Source: Rhizobiales bacterium 63-22
GTDB taxonomy: Bacteria; Pseudomonadota; Alphaproteobacteria; Rhizobiales; Rhizobiaceae
Length of the DNA: 64,000 nt
Direction: 5' to 3'
Assembly: GCA_001898995.1 (NCBI GenBank)
Contig: MKVZ01000017.1
Span: 422,541 to 486,540 of the forward strand
Part shown: positions 32,969-42,004 of the stretch, piece by piece
How the letters are laid out: the number at the start of each line of letters is the position of its first letter
How positions within the stretch are numbered: position 1 is the stretch's first letter
Made by a program: the position numbers and the translations under genes
The notes under the pieces: model-generated
Told to the model about the DNA's origin: nothing
Database searches by the model: none
The model's input: the letters and a program-made list of their open reading frames with translations, nothing else

Positions 32969-34279
32969 TTATCGCTGCCGCTCCTGCCGGAGCCGCGCCC
33001 AATAATCGAGCCTCTTGCGGATTTCACGCTCGAAGCCGCGTTCGGGCGGATCGTAGAAGGTCCGCCGCCCCATGCCTTCGGGGAAATAATCCTGCCCGGA
33101 AAAGGCGTCGGGCTGATCGTGGTCGTAGGCATAGCCCTCGCCGTAGCCCTCGTTTTTCATCAGCTTCGTCGGGGCGTTGAGGATATGCCTCGGCGGCACC
33201 AGCGAACCATATTCCTTCGCGGCGCGCATCGACGCCTTGTAGGCGACATAGACCGCGTTCGATTTCGGCGCGGTGGCAAGATAGACGCAGGCCTGCGCCA
33301 GCGCCAGTTCCCCTTCCGGCGAGCCCAGATAATCGTAGGCGTCCTTGGCGGCATTGCAGATCACGAGCGCCTGCGGATCGGCCAGCCCGATATCCTCCAC
33401 CGCCATGCGCACAAGACGGCGTCCGAGATAAAGCGGATCTTCGCCCGCGTCGAACATACGCGAGAGATAATAAAGCGCCGCATCCGGGTCCGAGCCGCGC
33501 ACCGATTTATGCAGCGCGGAAATCAGGTTGTAATGGCCGTCCTGGCTCTTGTCATAGACGGGCGCACGGCGCTGCACCACCTCCTGCAATTTCGCCGCAT
33601 CGAAGACCTCGCCGGGGCGGGCGGCGCGCCATATCTCCTCGGCCAGCGTCAGCGCGGCACGGCCATCGCCATCGGCCATGCGGATCAGGCTGGCCCGCGC
33701 CTCCTCGTCCAGCGGGAGCGGACGCTTCTCCTGCTCCTCGGCGCGTTTCAGAAGCGTGGCGATGCTTGCCCCATCAAGCGGATGGAAGGTCAGAACCCGC
33801 GCGCGCGACAGAAGCGCCGCGTTCAGTTCGAAGGACGGATTTTCCGTGGTCGCGCCGATCAGGATCACCGTGCCGTCTTCCATGACCGGGAGGAAGGAAT
33901 CCTGCTGTGCGCGGTTGAAACGATGAATCTCGTCCACGAAAAGCAGGGTCTGACGGCCCGACATGCGCCGCGCGCGCGCCGCCTCGAACACTTTCTTCAG
34001 ATCGGCGACGCCGGAGAAGATCGCCGAAATCTGCTCGAAGGCGAGGCCCGTCTCACCCGCGAGCAGCCGCGCCACGGTGGTCTTGCCCGTGCCGGGCGGC
34101 CCCCAGAAGATCATCGAGCCGAGCGAGCCGGAGGCGATCATGCGCGTCAGAATACCTTCCGGCCCGGTCAGGTGTTCCTGCCCGCTGACCTCCGAAAGAT
34201 GCTTCGGACGCAGCCGGTCGGCCAGCGGCCGGTTGCGGTCCGCACCGGGATCGGCGGAGGCTGTGAAAAGATCGCTCAT
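32969..34279 (-). CDS. rarA: Replication-associated recombination protein A (RarA/MgsA)
   Basis: The 436-residue AAA+ protein, related to clamp-loader subunits, acts at stalled replication forks. It has Walker A GPPGTGKT (60-67), Walker B LLFVDEIHRFN, the sensor region GATTENPSFELNAALLSRARV and the C-terminal MgsA domain (GYGEGYAYDHDQPDAFSGQDYFPEGM). ATG 34279, with AGGGAAAAGG upstream, is preferred to the longer open frame. It starts 25 bases after the DegP-type gene. Confidence 0.95.
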   Translation of the reverse strand: MSDLFTASADPGADRNRPLADRLRPKHLSEVSGQEHLTGPEGILTRMIASGSLGSMIFWGPPGTGKTTVARLLAGETGLAFEQISAIFSGVADLKKVFEAARARRMSGRQTLLFVDEIHRFNRAQQDSFLPVMEDGTVILIGATTENPSFELNAALLSRARVLTFHPLDGASIATLLKRAEEQEKRPLPLDEEARASLIRMADGDGRAALTLAEEIWRAARPGEVFDAAKLQEVVQRRAPVYDKSQDGHYNLISALHKSVRGSDPDAALYYLSRMFDAGEDPLYLGRRLVRMAVEDIGLADPQALVICNAAKDAYDYLGSPEGELALAQACVYLATAPKSNAVYVAYKASMRAAKEYGSLVPPRHILNAPTKLMKNEGYGEGYAYDHDQPDAFSGQDYFPEGMGRRTFYDPPERGFEREIRKRLDYWARLRQERQR

Positions 34280-34304
34280 CGGCCTTTTCCCTGTAAAGCG
34301 CCCG

Positions 34305-35738
34305 TCACCGTATGAACAGGCGCATGAGCGTACCGTTGCGCTCGATGCCGAGCCGCCACGCAATGCCTCGGCCTGCCTTCAGCACGGCGGAGAGATCGTT
34401 GACGGTGTTGATCGCCTTGCCGTTGACACTGCGGACGATATCGCCCGGACGCAGGCCCGTCTGCGCGGCGAGCGAGTCGTCCTTCACGTCTCCCACCACC
34501 ACGCCGCGCGCCGCGCGGTTGAGGTCAAGCTGCTCTGCGATGGCAGGCGTCAGTTCCACCACGGTTGCGCCGGAGAGCGGGCTGTTGCCCTCGATCAATT
34601 GCGGCGTGGACTGCCTTACCGCCGGCGCCTTGGCGAGCGTGACGGGAATGGTACGGGTCTTGCCGTCACGCAGGACCTCCAGCGGCACCGTGCTGCCGAT
34701 GCCCGCCGTGGACAGACGATAGCCGAGCACATCGGGATTGCCGGTCGGCACGCCTTGCGCGGAGAGAATCACGTCGCCCACCTTGAGGCCGGCCGCCTCC
34801 GCCGGGCTGTCCTTCTGGATCGCCGTCACCAGCGTGCCGGCGGGCTTGTCCATGCCGAGGCTTTCGGCGAGGTCGGGCGTCACGCCCTGAAAAGTCGCGC
34901 CGATATAGGGCCGGTCGAAGCTGGTGGCGCCGCGCCGCGCCGCCTCCACCACCGCCCGCACCATGTTGGAGGGAATGGCGAAGCCGATGCCGACCGAACC
35001 GCCGGAACGCGAATAGATCGCCGTATTGAGGCCGATCAGCCGCCCGCGCATGTCGATCAGCGCACCGCCGGAATTGCCCGGATTGATGGCCGCGTCGGTC
35101 TGGATGAAGAAATCGAAATCGGAAATGCCGACCTGCGTGCGCGACTGCGCCGAGACGATGCCGCTCGTCACCGTCTGCCCGACGCCGAACGGATTGCCGA
35201 TCGCGAGCACCAGATCGCCAACCTCCACCTTGTCCGAATTGGCGAAGGGCAGCACAGGCAGCTTGTCCTTGGCATTGATCTTGAGCACGGCAAGATCGGT
35301 GGTCTTGTCGCGCAGCAATATCTTGCTTTCGAATTCACGTCCGTCGGAGAGCGCGACCTTGACCTCGTCCGCATCCTTGATGACGTGGTAATTGGTCACG
35401 ATCAGGCCGGAGGGATCGACGATGACGCCGGAGCCGAGCGATTGCTGGATGCGCGGCGGGCCGCTCAACTGGTTGCCGAAGAACTGCTCGAAGAAGGGAT
35501 CGCCCGCGAATGGCGATGCCGCCCGCACCTGCCGCGCCGCATAGACATTGACCACGGCAGGCGTGGTCTGCTTGACCAGCGGCGCGTAGGAAAGCTCGAT
35601 GCCTTCGCGGTTCACGGGCAATTGCCGCTGGATTTGCTGTTCCTCCGCCTGTGCCGGAGCGAGTGTCAGGGCCGGCACCGAGGCCGCGCCCATGGATGCC
35701 AGAAAGAGGATCGCGATCCGCATATATCGCCAGTTCAT
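34305..35738 (-). CDS. DegP/DegQ-type periplasmic serine protease (Do family)
   Basis: The 477-residue precursor has a signal peptide (residues 1-31, cut near AQA) and a trypsin-like domain with the triad His118 (TNYHVIKD), Asp149 (TTDLAVLK) and Ser223 (NPGNSGGAL). Two PDZ domains follow (YIGATFQGVTPDLAESLG onward and ATVVELTPAIAEQLDL onward). It would degrade or refold misfolded envelope proteins. ATG 35738 has GGAG eight bases upstream and gives a proper signal peptide. Whether it is DegP, DegQ or another Do-family paralogue cannot be settled here. Confidence 0.94.
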   Translation of the reverse strand: MNWRYMRIAILFLASMGAASVPALTLAPAQAEEQQIQRQLPVNREGIELSYAPLVKQTTPAVVNVYAARQVRAASPFAGDPFFEQFFGNQLSGPPRIQQSLGSGVIVDPSGLIVTNYHVIKDADEVKVALSDGREFESKILLRDKTTDLAVLKINAKDKLPVLPFANSDKVEVGDLVLAIGNPFGVGQTVTSGIVSAQSRTQVGISDFDFFIQTDAAINPGNSGGALIDMRGRLIGLNTAIYSRSGGSVGIGFAIPSNMVRAVVEAARRGATSFDRPYIGATFQGVTPDLAESLGMDKPAGTLVTAIQKDSPAEAAGLKVGDVILSAQGVPTGNPDVLGYRLSTAGIGSTVPLEVLRDGKTRTIPVTLAKAPAVRQSTPQLIEGNSPLSGATVVELTPAIAEQLDLNRAARGVVVGDVKDDSLAAQTGLRPGDIVRSVNGKAINTVNDLSAVLKAGRGIAWRLGIERNGTLMRLFIR

Positions 35739-35895
35739 GCGCAAACTCCAGCTTGACCGGGCCGGTTCCGCGAGGCGGAAAGCGCGCCCATGAGGTTCGT
35801 GAATCACGATTCGATATCGGGATTCAGTGCAGATATCTAGGTAAGGCAAACCAAGGATAAAGGGTGGATTGCGGTTTCGTGAACAAAGAGCGTCT

Positions 35896-36726
35896 TCAGT
35901 CCTCGAACAGCGCGGCGCGGATCGCCTGCCAGCTTTCCCGGTCGGGTGCCGCGAGCAGGCCACCGCCGACATGCGCGGGCAGATAGGCGCTGCCGTCCCA
36001 GCGCGCCAGATACCCGCCCGCTTCCTGATGGATCAGCGCGCCCGGCAGGTGGTCCCACGGCATCAGCTTGTTGTAGCAGGCGAAATGCGCCCCGCCAGTC
36101 GCGAGGATGCGGTATTCGTGCGCGGCGCAGCGGTAGCCGATCTGCGACAGGAATTTCGCGTGGTTGCGTGCCAGACGCGAGCGCAGCGGCTCCTCCGTAT
36201 AGGCCCATGATACCGAACCGGTCATGCGGGCGATGTCGTCGGGCGCAGTCACCCGCGCCCGCTGCGTCGCGCCACCGTCCATGGCGCGGACCTGCGCACC
36301 ACCGCCCCTGACCGCCATGATGAAATCCCGTCCGACCGGATCGTGGATGATGCCCGCCGCCGTCTCGCCCTTCACCACCACAGCCAGCATGACGCCGAAC
36401 AGCGGCACGCCGCTGGCGAAATTGAAGGTGCCGTCCACCGGATCGATGGTGAAGGCGAGCTCCGCCTCGCCCAGCCCGTCCAGCAGGGCCGGATCGGCTG
36501 AACAGGCTTCCTCGCCCACGATCATGGCGTGCGGATAACGCTCCTTCAGCCGCGCGGTGATGAGCCGCTCGGCACTCACATCGGCTTCCGTCACCAGATC
36601 GGCGGGCGAGGTCTTTTCGCGGATATCTCCCTCGCCCAGCCGGCGAAAGCGCGGCATGATCTCGAATTCACCGGCTTCGGCCAGAACGGAAGCCAGCCAT
36701 TCCATATGTTTCTCGTCAAAGCGCAT
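35896..36726 (-). CDS. Inositol monophosphatase family protein
   Basis: The 276-residue Mg-dependent phosphatase carries the family motifs: [15 protein letters not shown] (metal ligand), the signature [15 protein letters not shown] (DPxDGT) and the C-terminal [15 protein letters not shown]. It could hydrolyse inositol phosphates, fructose-1,6-bisphosphate, histidinol phosphate or related sugars; substrate is not deducible. ATG 36726 has GAGAGGG upstream and overlaps the end of ttcA by 11 bases, so the two are probably translated together. Confidence 0.92.
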   Translation of the reverse strand: MRFDEKHMEWLASVLAEAGEFEIMPRFRRLGEGDIREKTSPADLVTEADVSAERLITARLKERYPHAMIVGEEACSADPALLDGLGEAELAFTIDPVDGTFNFASGVPLFGVMLAVVVKGETAAGIIHDPVGRDFIMAVRGGGAQVRAMDGGATQRARVTAPDDIARMTGSVSWAYTEEPLRSRLARNHAKFLSQIGYRCAAHEYRILATGGAHFACYNKLMPWDHLPGALIHQEAGGYLARWDGSAYLPAHVGGGLLAAPDRESWQAIRAALFED

Positions 36727-37615
36727 GATCGCCCTCTCTATCATCGGTTGCGGCGCCGGTCATGAGCGCGCCAAAATCGAACAGCTTGCGGTCCAGCAGA
36801 TGGCTGGGCCGTACATTGGTCAGCGCGCGGATCATCGTGTCCTTGCGGCCCGGCATACGCTTCTCGATATCCGTGAGCATGGCCTTCATGGCGTTGCGCT
36901 GCAAGCCGTCCTGACTGCCGCACAGATCGCAGGGGATGATCGGGAATTGCATGGCGGACGCGAACCGCTCCAGATCGTCCTCCGCCGCGTAGGCCAGCGG
37001 GCGGAACACCATCAGGTCGCCTTCGTCATTGACCAGCTTGGGCGGCATTGCGGCAAGGCGGCCGCCATGGAACAGGTTCATGAAGAAGGTTTCGAGAATA
37101 TCCTCGCGGTGATGGCCGAGCACGATGGCCGAACACCCCTCCTCACGCGCGATACGATAGAGATTGCCCCGGCGCAAGCGCGAGCAGAGCGAGCAATAGG
37201 TGCTCGATTCGGGCAGCTTTTCCGTCACGATGGAATAGGTGTCCTGATATTCGATACGGTGTGCGATGCCGTAACGGTTCAGGAAATCGGGCAATATGTG
37301 CTTGGGAAAATTCGGCTGGCCCTGATCGAGATTGACGGCCAGAAGCTCCACCGGCAACAGGCCGCGCCATTTGAGATCGAGCAGCAGCGCCAGAAGCCCG
37401 TAGGAATCCTTGCCGCCGGAAAGGCAGACCATCCAGCGCTGGCCCGGCTTCACCATGGCGAAATCGTCGATCGCCTGCCGCGCCTGCCTCAGGAGCCGCT
37501 TGCGCAGCTTATTGAATTCGACGGTCGCCGGCACGTCGCGGAACAACGGATGGCAGCCATCGGCGGTGTCCCCGGCAATATCGGATTCGGCAATATCGGG
37601 ATTGAAAGCGTTCAT
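36716..37615 (-). CDS. ttcA: tRNA 2-thiocytidine(32) synthetase TtcA
   Basis: The 299-residue enzyme thiolates cytidine 32 of tRNA. It has the PP-loop SGGKDS (66-71), the Cys pair CSLC (141-144) and a second pair CDLC (229-232); the cysteines support an iron-sulfur cluster. [21 protein letters not shown] is a conserved TtcA block. The N-terminal 25 residues are poorly conserved. It overlaps the IMPase gene by 11 bases. Confidence 0.95.
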   Translation of the reverse strand: MNAFNPDIAESDIAGDTADGCHPLFRDVPATVEFNKLRKRLLRQARQAIDDFAMVKPGQRWMVCLSGGKDSYGLLALLLDLKWRGLLPVELLAVNLDQGQPNFPKHILPDFLNRYGIAHRIEYQDTYSIVTEKLPESSTYCSLCSRLRRGNLYRIAREEGCSAIVLGHHREDILETFFMNLFHGGRLAAMPPKLVNDEGDLMVFRPLAYAAEDDLERFASAMQFPIIPCDLCGSQDGLQRNAMKAMLTDIEKRMPGRKDTMIRALTNVRPSHLLDRKLFDFGALMTGAATDDREGDHAL

Positions 37616-37647
37616 GATGCGGACTCGCGAGGATGATGCCTGTCATA

Positions 37648-37741
37648 GAGCATCGGACCGAAAAGTGGGAACCGCCTTCGCGGGGAAATCAGCCCACTGG
37701 ACTGATTTCTGATCCCGCTACGATCGGAAAACCCAATGCTC
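37648..37741. repeat. Intergenic palindromic repeat, long variant
   Basis: The element starts GAGCATCGG (37648-37656), continues ACCGAAAAGTGGGAACCG, and ends with the imperfect complement AATGCTC (37735-37741). An internal hairpin AAATCAG (37686-37692)/CTGATTT (37702-37708) is inserted in the middle. The same outer sequence recurs at 52878-52926 and 59791-59838. It lies between ttcA and rpsD. Confidence 0.7.
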
Positions 37742-37796
37742 AAACAAAAAAATAGATCGTCGCAATGCGCCCGATAAGGCGCATTGCGACGATCTA
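37742..37796 (-). terminator. Second rpsD terminator with a 19-bp perfect stem
   Basis: The arms are 37753-37771 and 37778-37796, perfectly complementary over 19 bases, with a CGATAA loop. On the minus strand the hairpin is followed by TTTTTTTGTTTG. It comes just seven bases after the first terminator and has the longest perfect stem seen in the window. Confidence 0.85.
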
Positions 37797-37802
37797 ATAC
37801 AG

Positions 37803-37833
37803 AAAAGCCGCCCATGGGGAAACCATGGACGGC
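37803..37833 (-). terminator. First rpsD terminator
   Basis: GCCGTCCATGG (37833-37823 read on the minus strand) pairs with CCATGGGCGGC (37817-37807), with one G-T wobble, around a five-base loop. TTTT follows. It is 33 bases past the rpsD stop codon. Confidence 0.85.
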
Positions 37834-37866
37834 CATTTCTGCGGCATAAAGCCCGGAAAGCCGGGA

Positions 37867-38484
37867 TTAACGCGAGTAGAATTCGACCACGAGGTTCGGT
37901 TCCATCTGGACGGCATAGGGCACGTCCGAAAGGGTGGGAACGCGGTTGTAGGTCGCGACCATCTTGTTGTGATCGACTTCGATGTAGTCCGGCACGTCGC
38001 GCTCGGCGAGCTGCACGGCTTCGAGAACGACGACGAGCTGCTTCGACTTCTCGCGCACTTCCACCACGTCGCCGGCCTTGAGGCGATAGGACTGGATGTT
38101 GACGCGACGGCCGTTCACATTGACATGGCCATGATTGACGAACTGGCGCGCAGCGAAAATGGTCGGGACGAACTTGGCGCGGTAGACGACGGCATCGAGG
38201 CGCGATTCGAGCAGACCGATCAGGTTTTCGCCGGTGTCGCCCTTGCGGCGCGCGGCTTCCTCATAGGTCTTGCGGAACTGCTTTTCGGAGATGTCGCCGT
38301 AGAAGCCCTTGAGCTTCTGCTTGGCGCGCAACTGCACGCCGAAATCGGAAAGCTTGCCCTTGCGGCGCTGGCCGTGCTGGCCCGGGCCGTATTCGCGGCG
38401 GTTGACCGGGGATTTCGGGCGGCCCCAGATATTTTCGCCGAGACGGCGGTCGATCTTGTATTTCGCGGATTCGCGCTTGCTCAT
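37867..38484 (-). CDS. rpsD: 30S ribosomal protein S4
   Basis: The 205-residue primary 16S rRNA-binding protein begins [26 protein letters not shown]. It has an S4 RNA-binding domain from about residue 94 ([46 protein letters not shown]). AAGGAAATGCG precedes the ATG. It stands alone, outside any ribosomal protein operon, as is common in alphaproteobacteria, with tandem terminators downstream. Confidence 0.98.
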   Translation of the reverse strand: MSKRESAKYKIDRRLGENIWGRPKSPVNRREYGPGQHGQRRKGKLSDFGVQLRAKQKLKGFYGDISEKQFRKTYEEAARRKGDTGENLIGLLESRLDAVVYRAKFVPTIFAARQFVNHGHVNVNGRRVNIQSYRLKAGDVVEVREKSKQLVVVLEAVQLAERDVPDYIEVDHNKMVATYNRVPTLSDVPYAVQMEPNLVVEFYSR

Positions 38485-38800
38485 CGCATTTCCTTCAAAG
38501 GTTGGGCGCCTTCCGGCGCGGGAGGAAACGCGCCCTCCTCTGCCCCCTTTTTCCGGGGACTGACAGGATAAGATGCGCACGCTTTGCGATCTCATCCACG
38601 GGACACGTCTATCAGTGCCGGCACGTTTCCGCACCAGCACTGGCGGGCTTTTAGTCAGGCAAGCATACCTTTGTCAAGCCGCAACCGGCTCGCGAATGGC
38701 CGAAACAGCGGCCTTTTGCAACAATCTGCCATCAAGCGTGAAGGAACGCCATTTCCTTTTCCGTCATTATGAAACGGGTCGTCGAACAGGAGGTGCTCAT
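38485..38800. other. Divergent intergenic region between rpsD and the extensin-like gene
   Basis: About 316 bases with promoters for both flanking genes. Near the rpsD start the minus-strand leader contains a GCGCC-GGAA-GGCGC hairpin (around 38510-38523) immediately before the ribosome binding site, but there is no evidence that it is regulatory. No tRNA or convincing small gene is seen. Confidence 0.5.
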
Positions 38801-39844
38801 ATGGCCTTGCCGCTGTCCCGTGTGCTCAGGACCACGTCGCTCGCCACGCTCGCCCTGCTGGTGGCGGGTATGGGAACGGATTTCCGGCCGGAGCAGGCCC
38901 ATGCGCAAACCTTCATCGAAAGGTTGCTGAAACAGGACGCTCACCGCACGAGACACCGTCGCGCCAAGGCACCGCAGAAGCGGCGCACCGCAAGGAAAAG
39001 CGTCACGAAACAGGAAAGCAGACCGGTGCCGCAGGCAAAGCCGGCGCAGACGCAAACCGAAGCGCCCCCGCCCGCAGTTGCGCCGGTGCCGGTTCCCGTT
39101 CCGGCGCCAAGGCCGGAGCCGCCGACATCCAAAGAGGCTCCGCTCCCCAAGGAGGAAAAACAGGCCGTACCGGAAAAACTTCCCGAACCGAAGCCGGAAG
39201 CGGCCAAACCCGAAACGGGCAAACCGCAAACGCCGCCGCCGCAATCCGGCAGCGATGCGGCCAAACCCGCGCCGGACGGGCGTGTCTATCAGGTTTCCTG
39301 TCCCGCCCTGATAACCGGCGAGGTGGAAGGAAAGCTTTTGCCGCCGATCGAGGACGGGCCCTCATGCGGTGTGCATTCGCCGCTGCGGCTGACCGCCATC
39401 GGTAAGGACGAACCGCTGAAATTCGCTCATGCCATCACCACCAATTGCGCCATGGCCATGACGCTGGCGCAATGGAGCACGGACGTTCGACAGGCGGCCC
39501 GCAACGCCTATGGACCGAACGTGAAGATCACGGCCATCGGCACCGGTTCCGACTATCAGTGCCGCAAGGTGAACGGCGAGACGGTGGGCCGCATTTCCGA
39601 ACATGCCTTCGCCAATGCGCTCGATATCATGTCCTTCACCTTCTCCGACGGCAGCAAGACGGAACTCACCACCGGCTGGAACGGCTCCGAAAAGGAAAAG
39701 GATTTCTGGCGTGCAGTGCACGATGCGAGCTGCAAGCGCTTCATGACCGTGATCGGCCCGGATGGCGACGCCGCCCACCGAACCAACATGCATCTGGATC
39801 AGGGCTGTCACGGCAAATCCTGCCTTGCCCGTATCTGTCAATGA
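38801..39844 (+). CDS. Extensin-like C-terminal domain protein, exported, Pro-rich
   Basis: The 347-residue precursor has an N-terminal signal (RTTSLATLALLVAGMG, with cleavage plausible near AHA-Q), a basic stretch, then a long Pro/Lys/Glu-rich linker (about residues 70-165). The C-terminal 180 residues form the extensin-like_C domain (VSCPALITGEVEGKLLPPI, ISEHAFANALDIMSFTFSDG, RTNMHLDQGCHGKSCLARICQ), with several cysteines and a D-ala-carboxypeptidase-like His/Asp pattern (SEHAFANALD). Its role is probably in the envelope. ACAGGAGG precedes ATG 38801. Confidence 0.9.
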   Translation: MALPLSRVLRTTSLATLALLVAGMGTDFRPEQAHAQTFIERLLKQDAHRTRHRRAKAPQKRRTARKSVTKQESRPVPQAKPAQTQTEAPPPAVAPVPVPVPAPRPEPPTSKEAPLPKEEKQAVPEKLPEPKPEAAKPETGKPQTPPPQSGSDAAKPAPDGRVYQVSCPALITGEVEGKLLPPIEDGPSCGVHSPLRLTAIGKDEPLKFAHAITTNCAMAMTLAQWSTDVRQAARNAYGPNVKITAIGTGSDYQCRKVNGETVGRISEHAFANALDIMSFTFSDGSKTELTTGWNGSEKEKDFWRAVHDASCKRFMTVIGPDGDAAHRTNMHLDQGCHGKSCLARICQ

Positions 39845-39961
39845 GTTATGATCGCAAGCCGAAGCGAAATTATAGAAAAATCCGGAAGCATATTGAAAAA
39901 AGGCGAGAGTTTCCTGATTCCCGACCGGCGACGATTGCTGCTTTCCAAAAGGATATTGTGC

Positions 39962-40396
39962 ATGCGACCCATCAGAATCATCCTGCCGGCTGTCCTGCTG
40001 TCCGGCTTCGCCGCGGCCGTATCCATGGCCCATGCCGACGCGGTGCCGAAGCGCTCGAAGAATTTCAACCCCAATTACCATGAACTGGTGAAGACGCAGC
40101 GGGCATCCCCACAGGTGGCCGCCTGCATAGCCGCCGCCTACGACTATGTGAAGAAAAGCCGGAAATACGACAGGCTGGGCTTCACGAAGGACGATATTTC
40201 CCGCGCCAGCGTCGATAACAGGTCATCGAAATTCAGCGCGAAAGACCCACGCAGGATGTCGGCCGTGATCTCGGTGCCGGGCGAAGCGCGGCTGAAAAGC
40301 GTGGGCTACAAGTGGGATGGCATCATGCTACGCTGCGGCATTGCGCATGGGCGGCTGAAGGCAATCGAACTGGTGCAAACCAAGGCTGCCGACTAA
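39962..40396 (+). CDS. Exported small protein of unknown function
   Basis: The 144-residue precursor begins MRPIRIILPAVLLSGFAAAVSMAHA, a clear signal peptide. The mature part is Lys/Arg-rich with two cysteines (VAACIAAAYDYVKKS, MLRCGIAHG), which could pair. I do not recognise the family. ATG 39962, after AAAAGGAT, is the start that exposes the signal. It follows the extensin-like gene by 117 bases on the same strand. Confidence 0.72.
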   Translation: MRPIRIILPAVLLSGFAAAVSMAHADAVPKRSKNFNPNYHELVKTQRASPQVAACIAAAYDYVKKSRKYDRLGFTKDDISRASVDNRSSKFSAKDPRRMSAVISVPGEARLKSVGYKWDGIMLRCGIAHGRLKAIELVQTKAAD

Positions 40397-40449
40397 ACAC
40401 TTTTCCCGGACGTGATTATTGTAAGGCCATGCACTGAGGAGCGAAACGA

Positions 40450-40647
40450 TCAGTGCTTCCTGTCATCGGGAACATGCTCCGGCAAGCCGGCGCGCTTCGT
40501 TTCCGCGAAGTCCTCCAGTTGTTTTTCGGTCATGGTCTCATACATTTCGCGCGCTGCGCCGAAAAGTTCACGCGGATCGGTTTCGCCGCGTTTGGCGGCA
40601 AGGGCTGCACCTGCGGCTTTCTGCTGAGCCTGCGATCTGGCGGGCAT
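40450..40647 (-). CDS. DUF3008 family small basic protein
   Basis: The 65-residue protein begins MPARSQAQQKAAGAALAAKRG and contains MYETMTEKQLEDFAETKRAGLPEHV, the DUF3008 pattern of small alphaproteobacterial proteins of unknown role. AGGAGT lies upstream of ATG 40647. The open frame runs to 40710, but the family begins at MPARSQ. It is convergent with the exported protein gene. Confidence 0.88.
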   Translation of the reverse strand: MPARSQAQQKAAGAALAAKRGETDPRELFGAAREMYETMTEKQLEDFAETKRAGLPEHVPDDRKH

Positions 40648-40714
40648 GGCGGTTACTCCTGTCTTTTTAAGAAAACGTCTGTCCCCTCGGACGGTTCCGC
40701 AATCGGCCATTGCA

Positions 40715-41128
40715 TCATGGGTTTTCGCGGTCGAAACGGGAGCGCGCCTCGCGCAACCGCGCGCGGTGGGCCACAGCCCACTGCCCCAGACCGTCGATCG
40801 GAGCGGCCAGCGAATGACCGAGCTCCGTCAGGGAATATTCCACTTCCGGCGGAGAAGTCGGACGCACATGCCGCGCGACAAGACCGTCACGCTCCAGCGA
40901 GCGCAATGTCACCGTCAGCATCCGCTGTGAAACGCCTTCGATGGAGCGGCGCAGCGCATTGAAGCGCAGCGGACCGCCCTGCAGATTGAAGATCACCAGA
41001 ATGCTCCACGTATCGCCGATGCGATCCAGCACGTCCCTTATCGGACAGGACCCGTCCGGATCGAGCCGGAAAGCCGGCGTCGATGAAAGGAGCGGAGCCG
41101 CCTCATTCGGCCGAGAGTTCATTTTCAT
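40715..41128 (-). CDS. HxlR family transcriptional regulator
   Basis: The 137-residue winged-helix protein has the HxlR core CPIRDVLDRIGDTWSILVIFNLQGGPLRFNALRRSIEGVSQRMLTVTLRSLERDGLVAR. The cysteine preceding the first helix (GSCPIRD) is the residue used by redox-sensing members (YodB/QorR type). GAGGTG precedes ATG 41128. It is divergent from an NAD(P)-dependent oxidoreductase gene, which is a typical target of HxlR repressors. Confidence 0.92.
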   Translation of the reverse strand: MKMNSRPNEAAPLLSSTPAFRLDPDGSCPIRDVLDRIGDTWSILVIFNLQGGPLRFNALRRSIEGVSQRMLTVTLRSLERDGLVARHVRPTSPPEVEYSLTELGHSLAAPIDGLGQWAVAHRARLREARSRFDRENP

Positions 41129-41247
41129 CGGATTCACCTCGTTCGTCTCGTCGCCGCCCGACTATCGCTCGTCCGCAAGGCGGTTACTTCCATGTTTCCT
41201 GACAAGGGAAAAGTGCGTTCTTTACACGAATTCCAATGCTGCTTAGG

Positions 41248-41256
41248 TAGTTACTA
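41248..41256. promoter_or_regulatory. Candidate HxlR operator
   Basis: TAGTTACTA (41248-41256) is a near-perfect dyad in the short divergent region between the HxlR gene and the oxidoreductase. It overlaps ACTATAAAT, a possible -10 element for the rightward gene. No second copy is obvious. Confidence 0.35.
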
Positions 41257-41303
41257 TAAATAATCTGCTTACAAAACATACCTTATGCCGGAAGGAGAAA
41301 CCG

Positions 41304-41948
41304 ATGGCTAAAATTGCAATTATCGGCGCGACGGGTTTCGTGGGTAACGCTGTTCTCAAGGAAGCGGTCTCGCGTGGACATGAGGTGACCGCCCTTGTCC
41401 GTCACCCGGAAAAAGTCGAGAAACATGCCAATGTCACACCGGTGCAGGCCGATGTTTTCGACACAGGGGCGCTCGCCGGGCTGCTGGCGGGGCATGATCT
41501 CGTGATTTCCGCTTTCAATCCGGGCTGGAGCGACGCGAATATCCGTGAAAACCATATCAGGGGAAGCCGTTCGATCGCCGAAGCCACTCAAAAGGCCGGG
41601 ATCAGGCGCCTCGTCGAAGTGGGCGGCGCGGGCAGCCTTGAAATAAAGCCCGGCATCCAACTGGTGGACACGCCGGATTTTCCCGCCGAATGGAAGGAAG
41701 GCGCGCTCGGCGCGCGCGAGGCGCTCAATGAGCTGCGCGGGAACAAGGACCTCGACTGGACCTTCGTTTCGCCCGCCATTCTTCTGCAACCCGGCGAGCG
41801 CACCGGAAAATATCGGCTGGGCGGCGACCAGCCCGTGTTCGACGCCAAGGGCGAAAGCAGGATTTCCGTCGAAGACCTCGCAGCCGTCATTGTCGACGAG
41901 GCCGAGCAAGGCAAACATATCCGTCAGCGGATAACCGCCGCCTACTGA
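41304..41948 (+). CDS. NAD(P)-binding oxidoreductase (atypical SDR, NmrA/azoreductase-like)
   Basis: The 214-residue protein begins with a Rossmann motif (KIAIIGATGFVGNAVLKEAVSRGHEVTALVRHPEK) and continues DLVISAFNPGW, RRLVEVGGAGSLEI and TFVSPAILLQPG. It lacks the classical Tyr-x3-Lys and matches atypical SDRs induced by quinone or electrophile stress. The reaction is probably NAD(P)H-dependent reduction, but the substrate is unknown. GAAGGAG precedes the ATG. The HxlR regulator is divergent. Confidence 0.9.
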   Translation: MAKIAIIGATGFVGNAVLKEAVSRGHEVTALVRHPEKVEKHANVTPVQADVFDTGALAGLLAGHDLVISAFNPGWSDANIRENHIRGSRSIAEATQKAGIRRLVEVGGAGSLEIKPGIQLVDTPDFPAEWKEGALGAREALNELRGNKDLDWTFVSPAILLQPGERTGKYRLGGDQPVFDAKGESRISVEDLAAVIVDEAEQGKHIRQRITAAY

Positions 41949-41967
41949 CGGCACGATACGTCAAAAG

Positions 41968-41993
41968 AGCCCGGTCAAACGGCCAGCCGGGCT
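41968..41993. terminator. Bidirectional hairpin terminator between the oxidoreductase and dnaE
   Basis: AGCCCGG (41968-41974) pairs with CCGGGCT (41987-41993). On the minus strand CTTTTG follows, and on the plus strand GGCATTTTCCTTT. It lies between two convergent genes, so it probably ends both transcripts. Confidence 0.65.
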
Positions 41994-42004
41994 GGCATTT
42001 TCCT

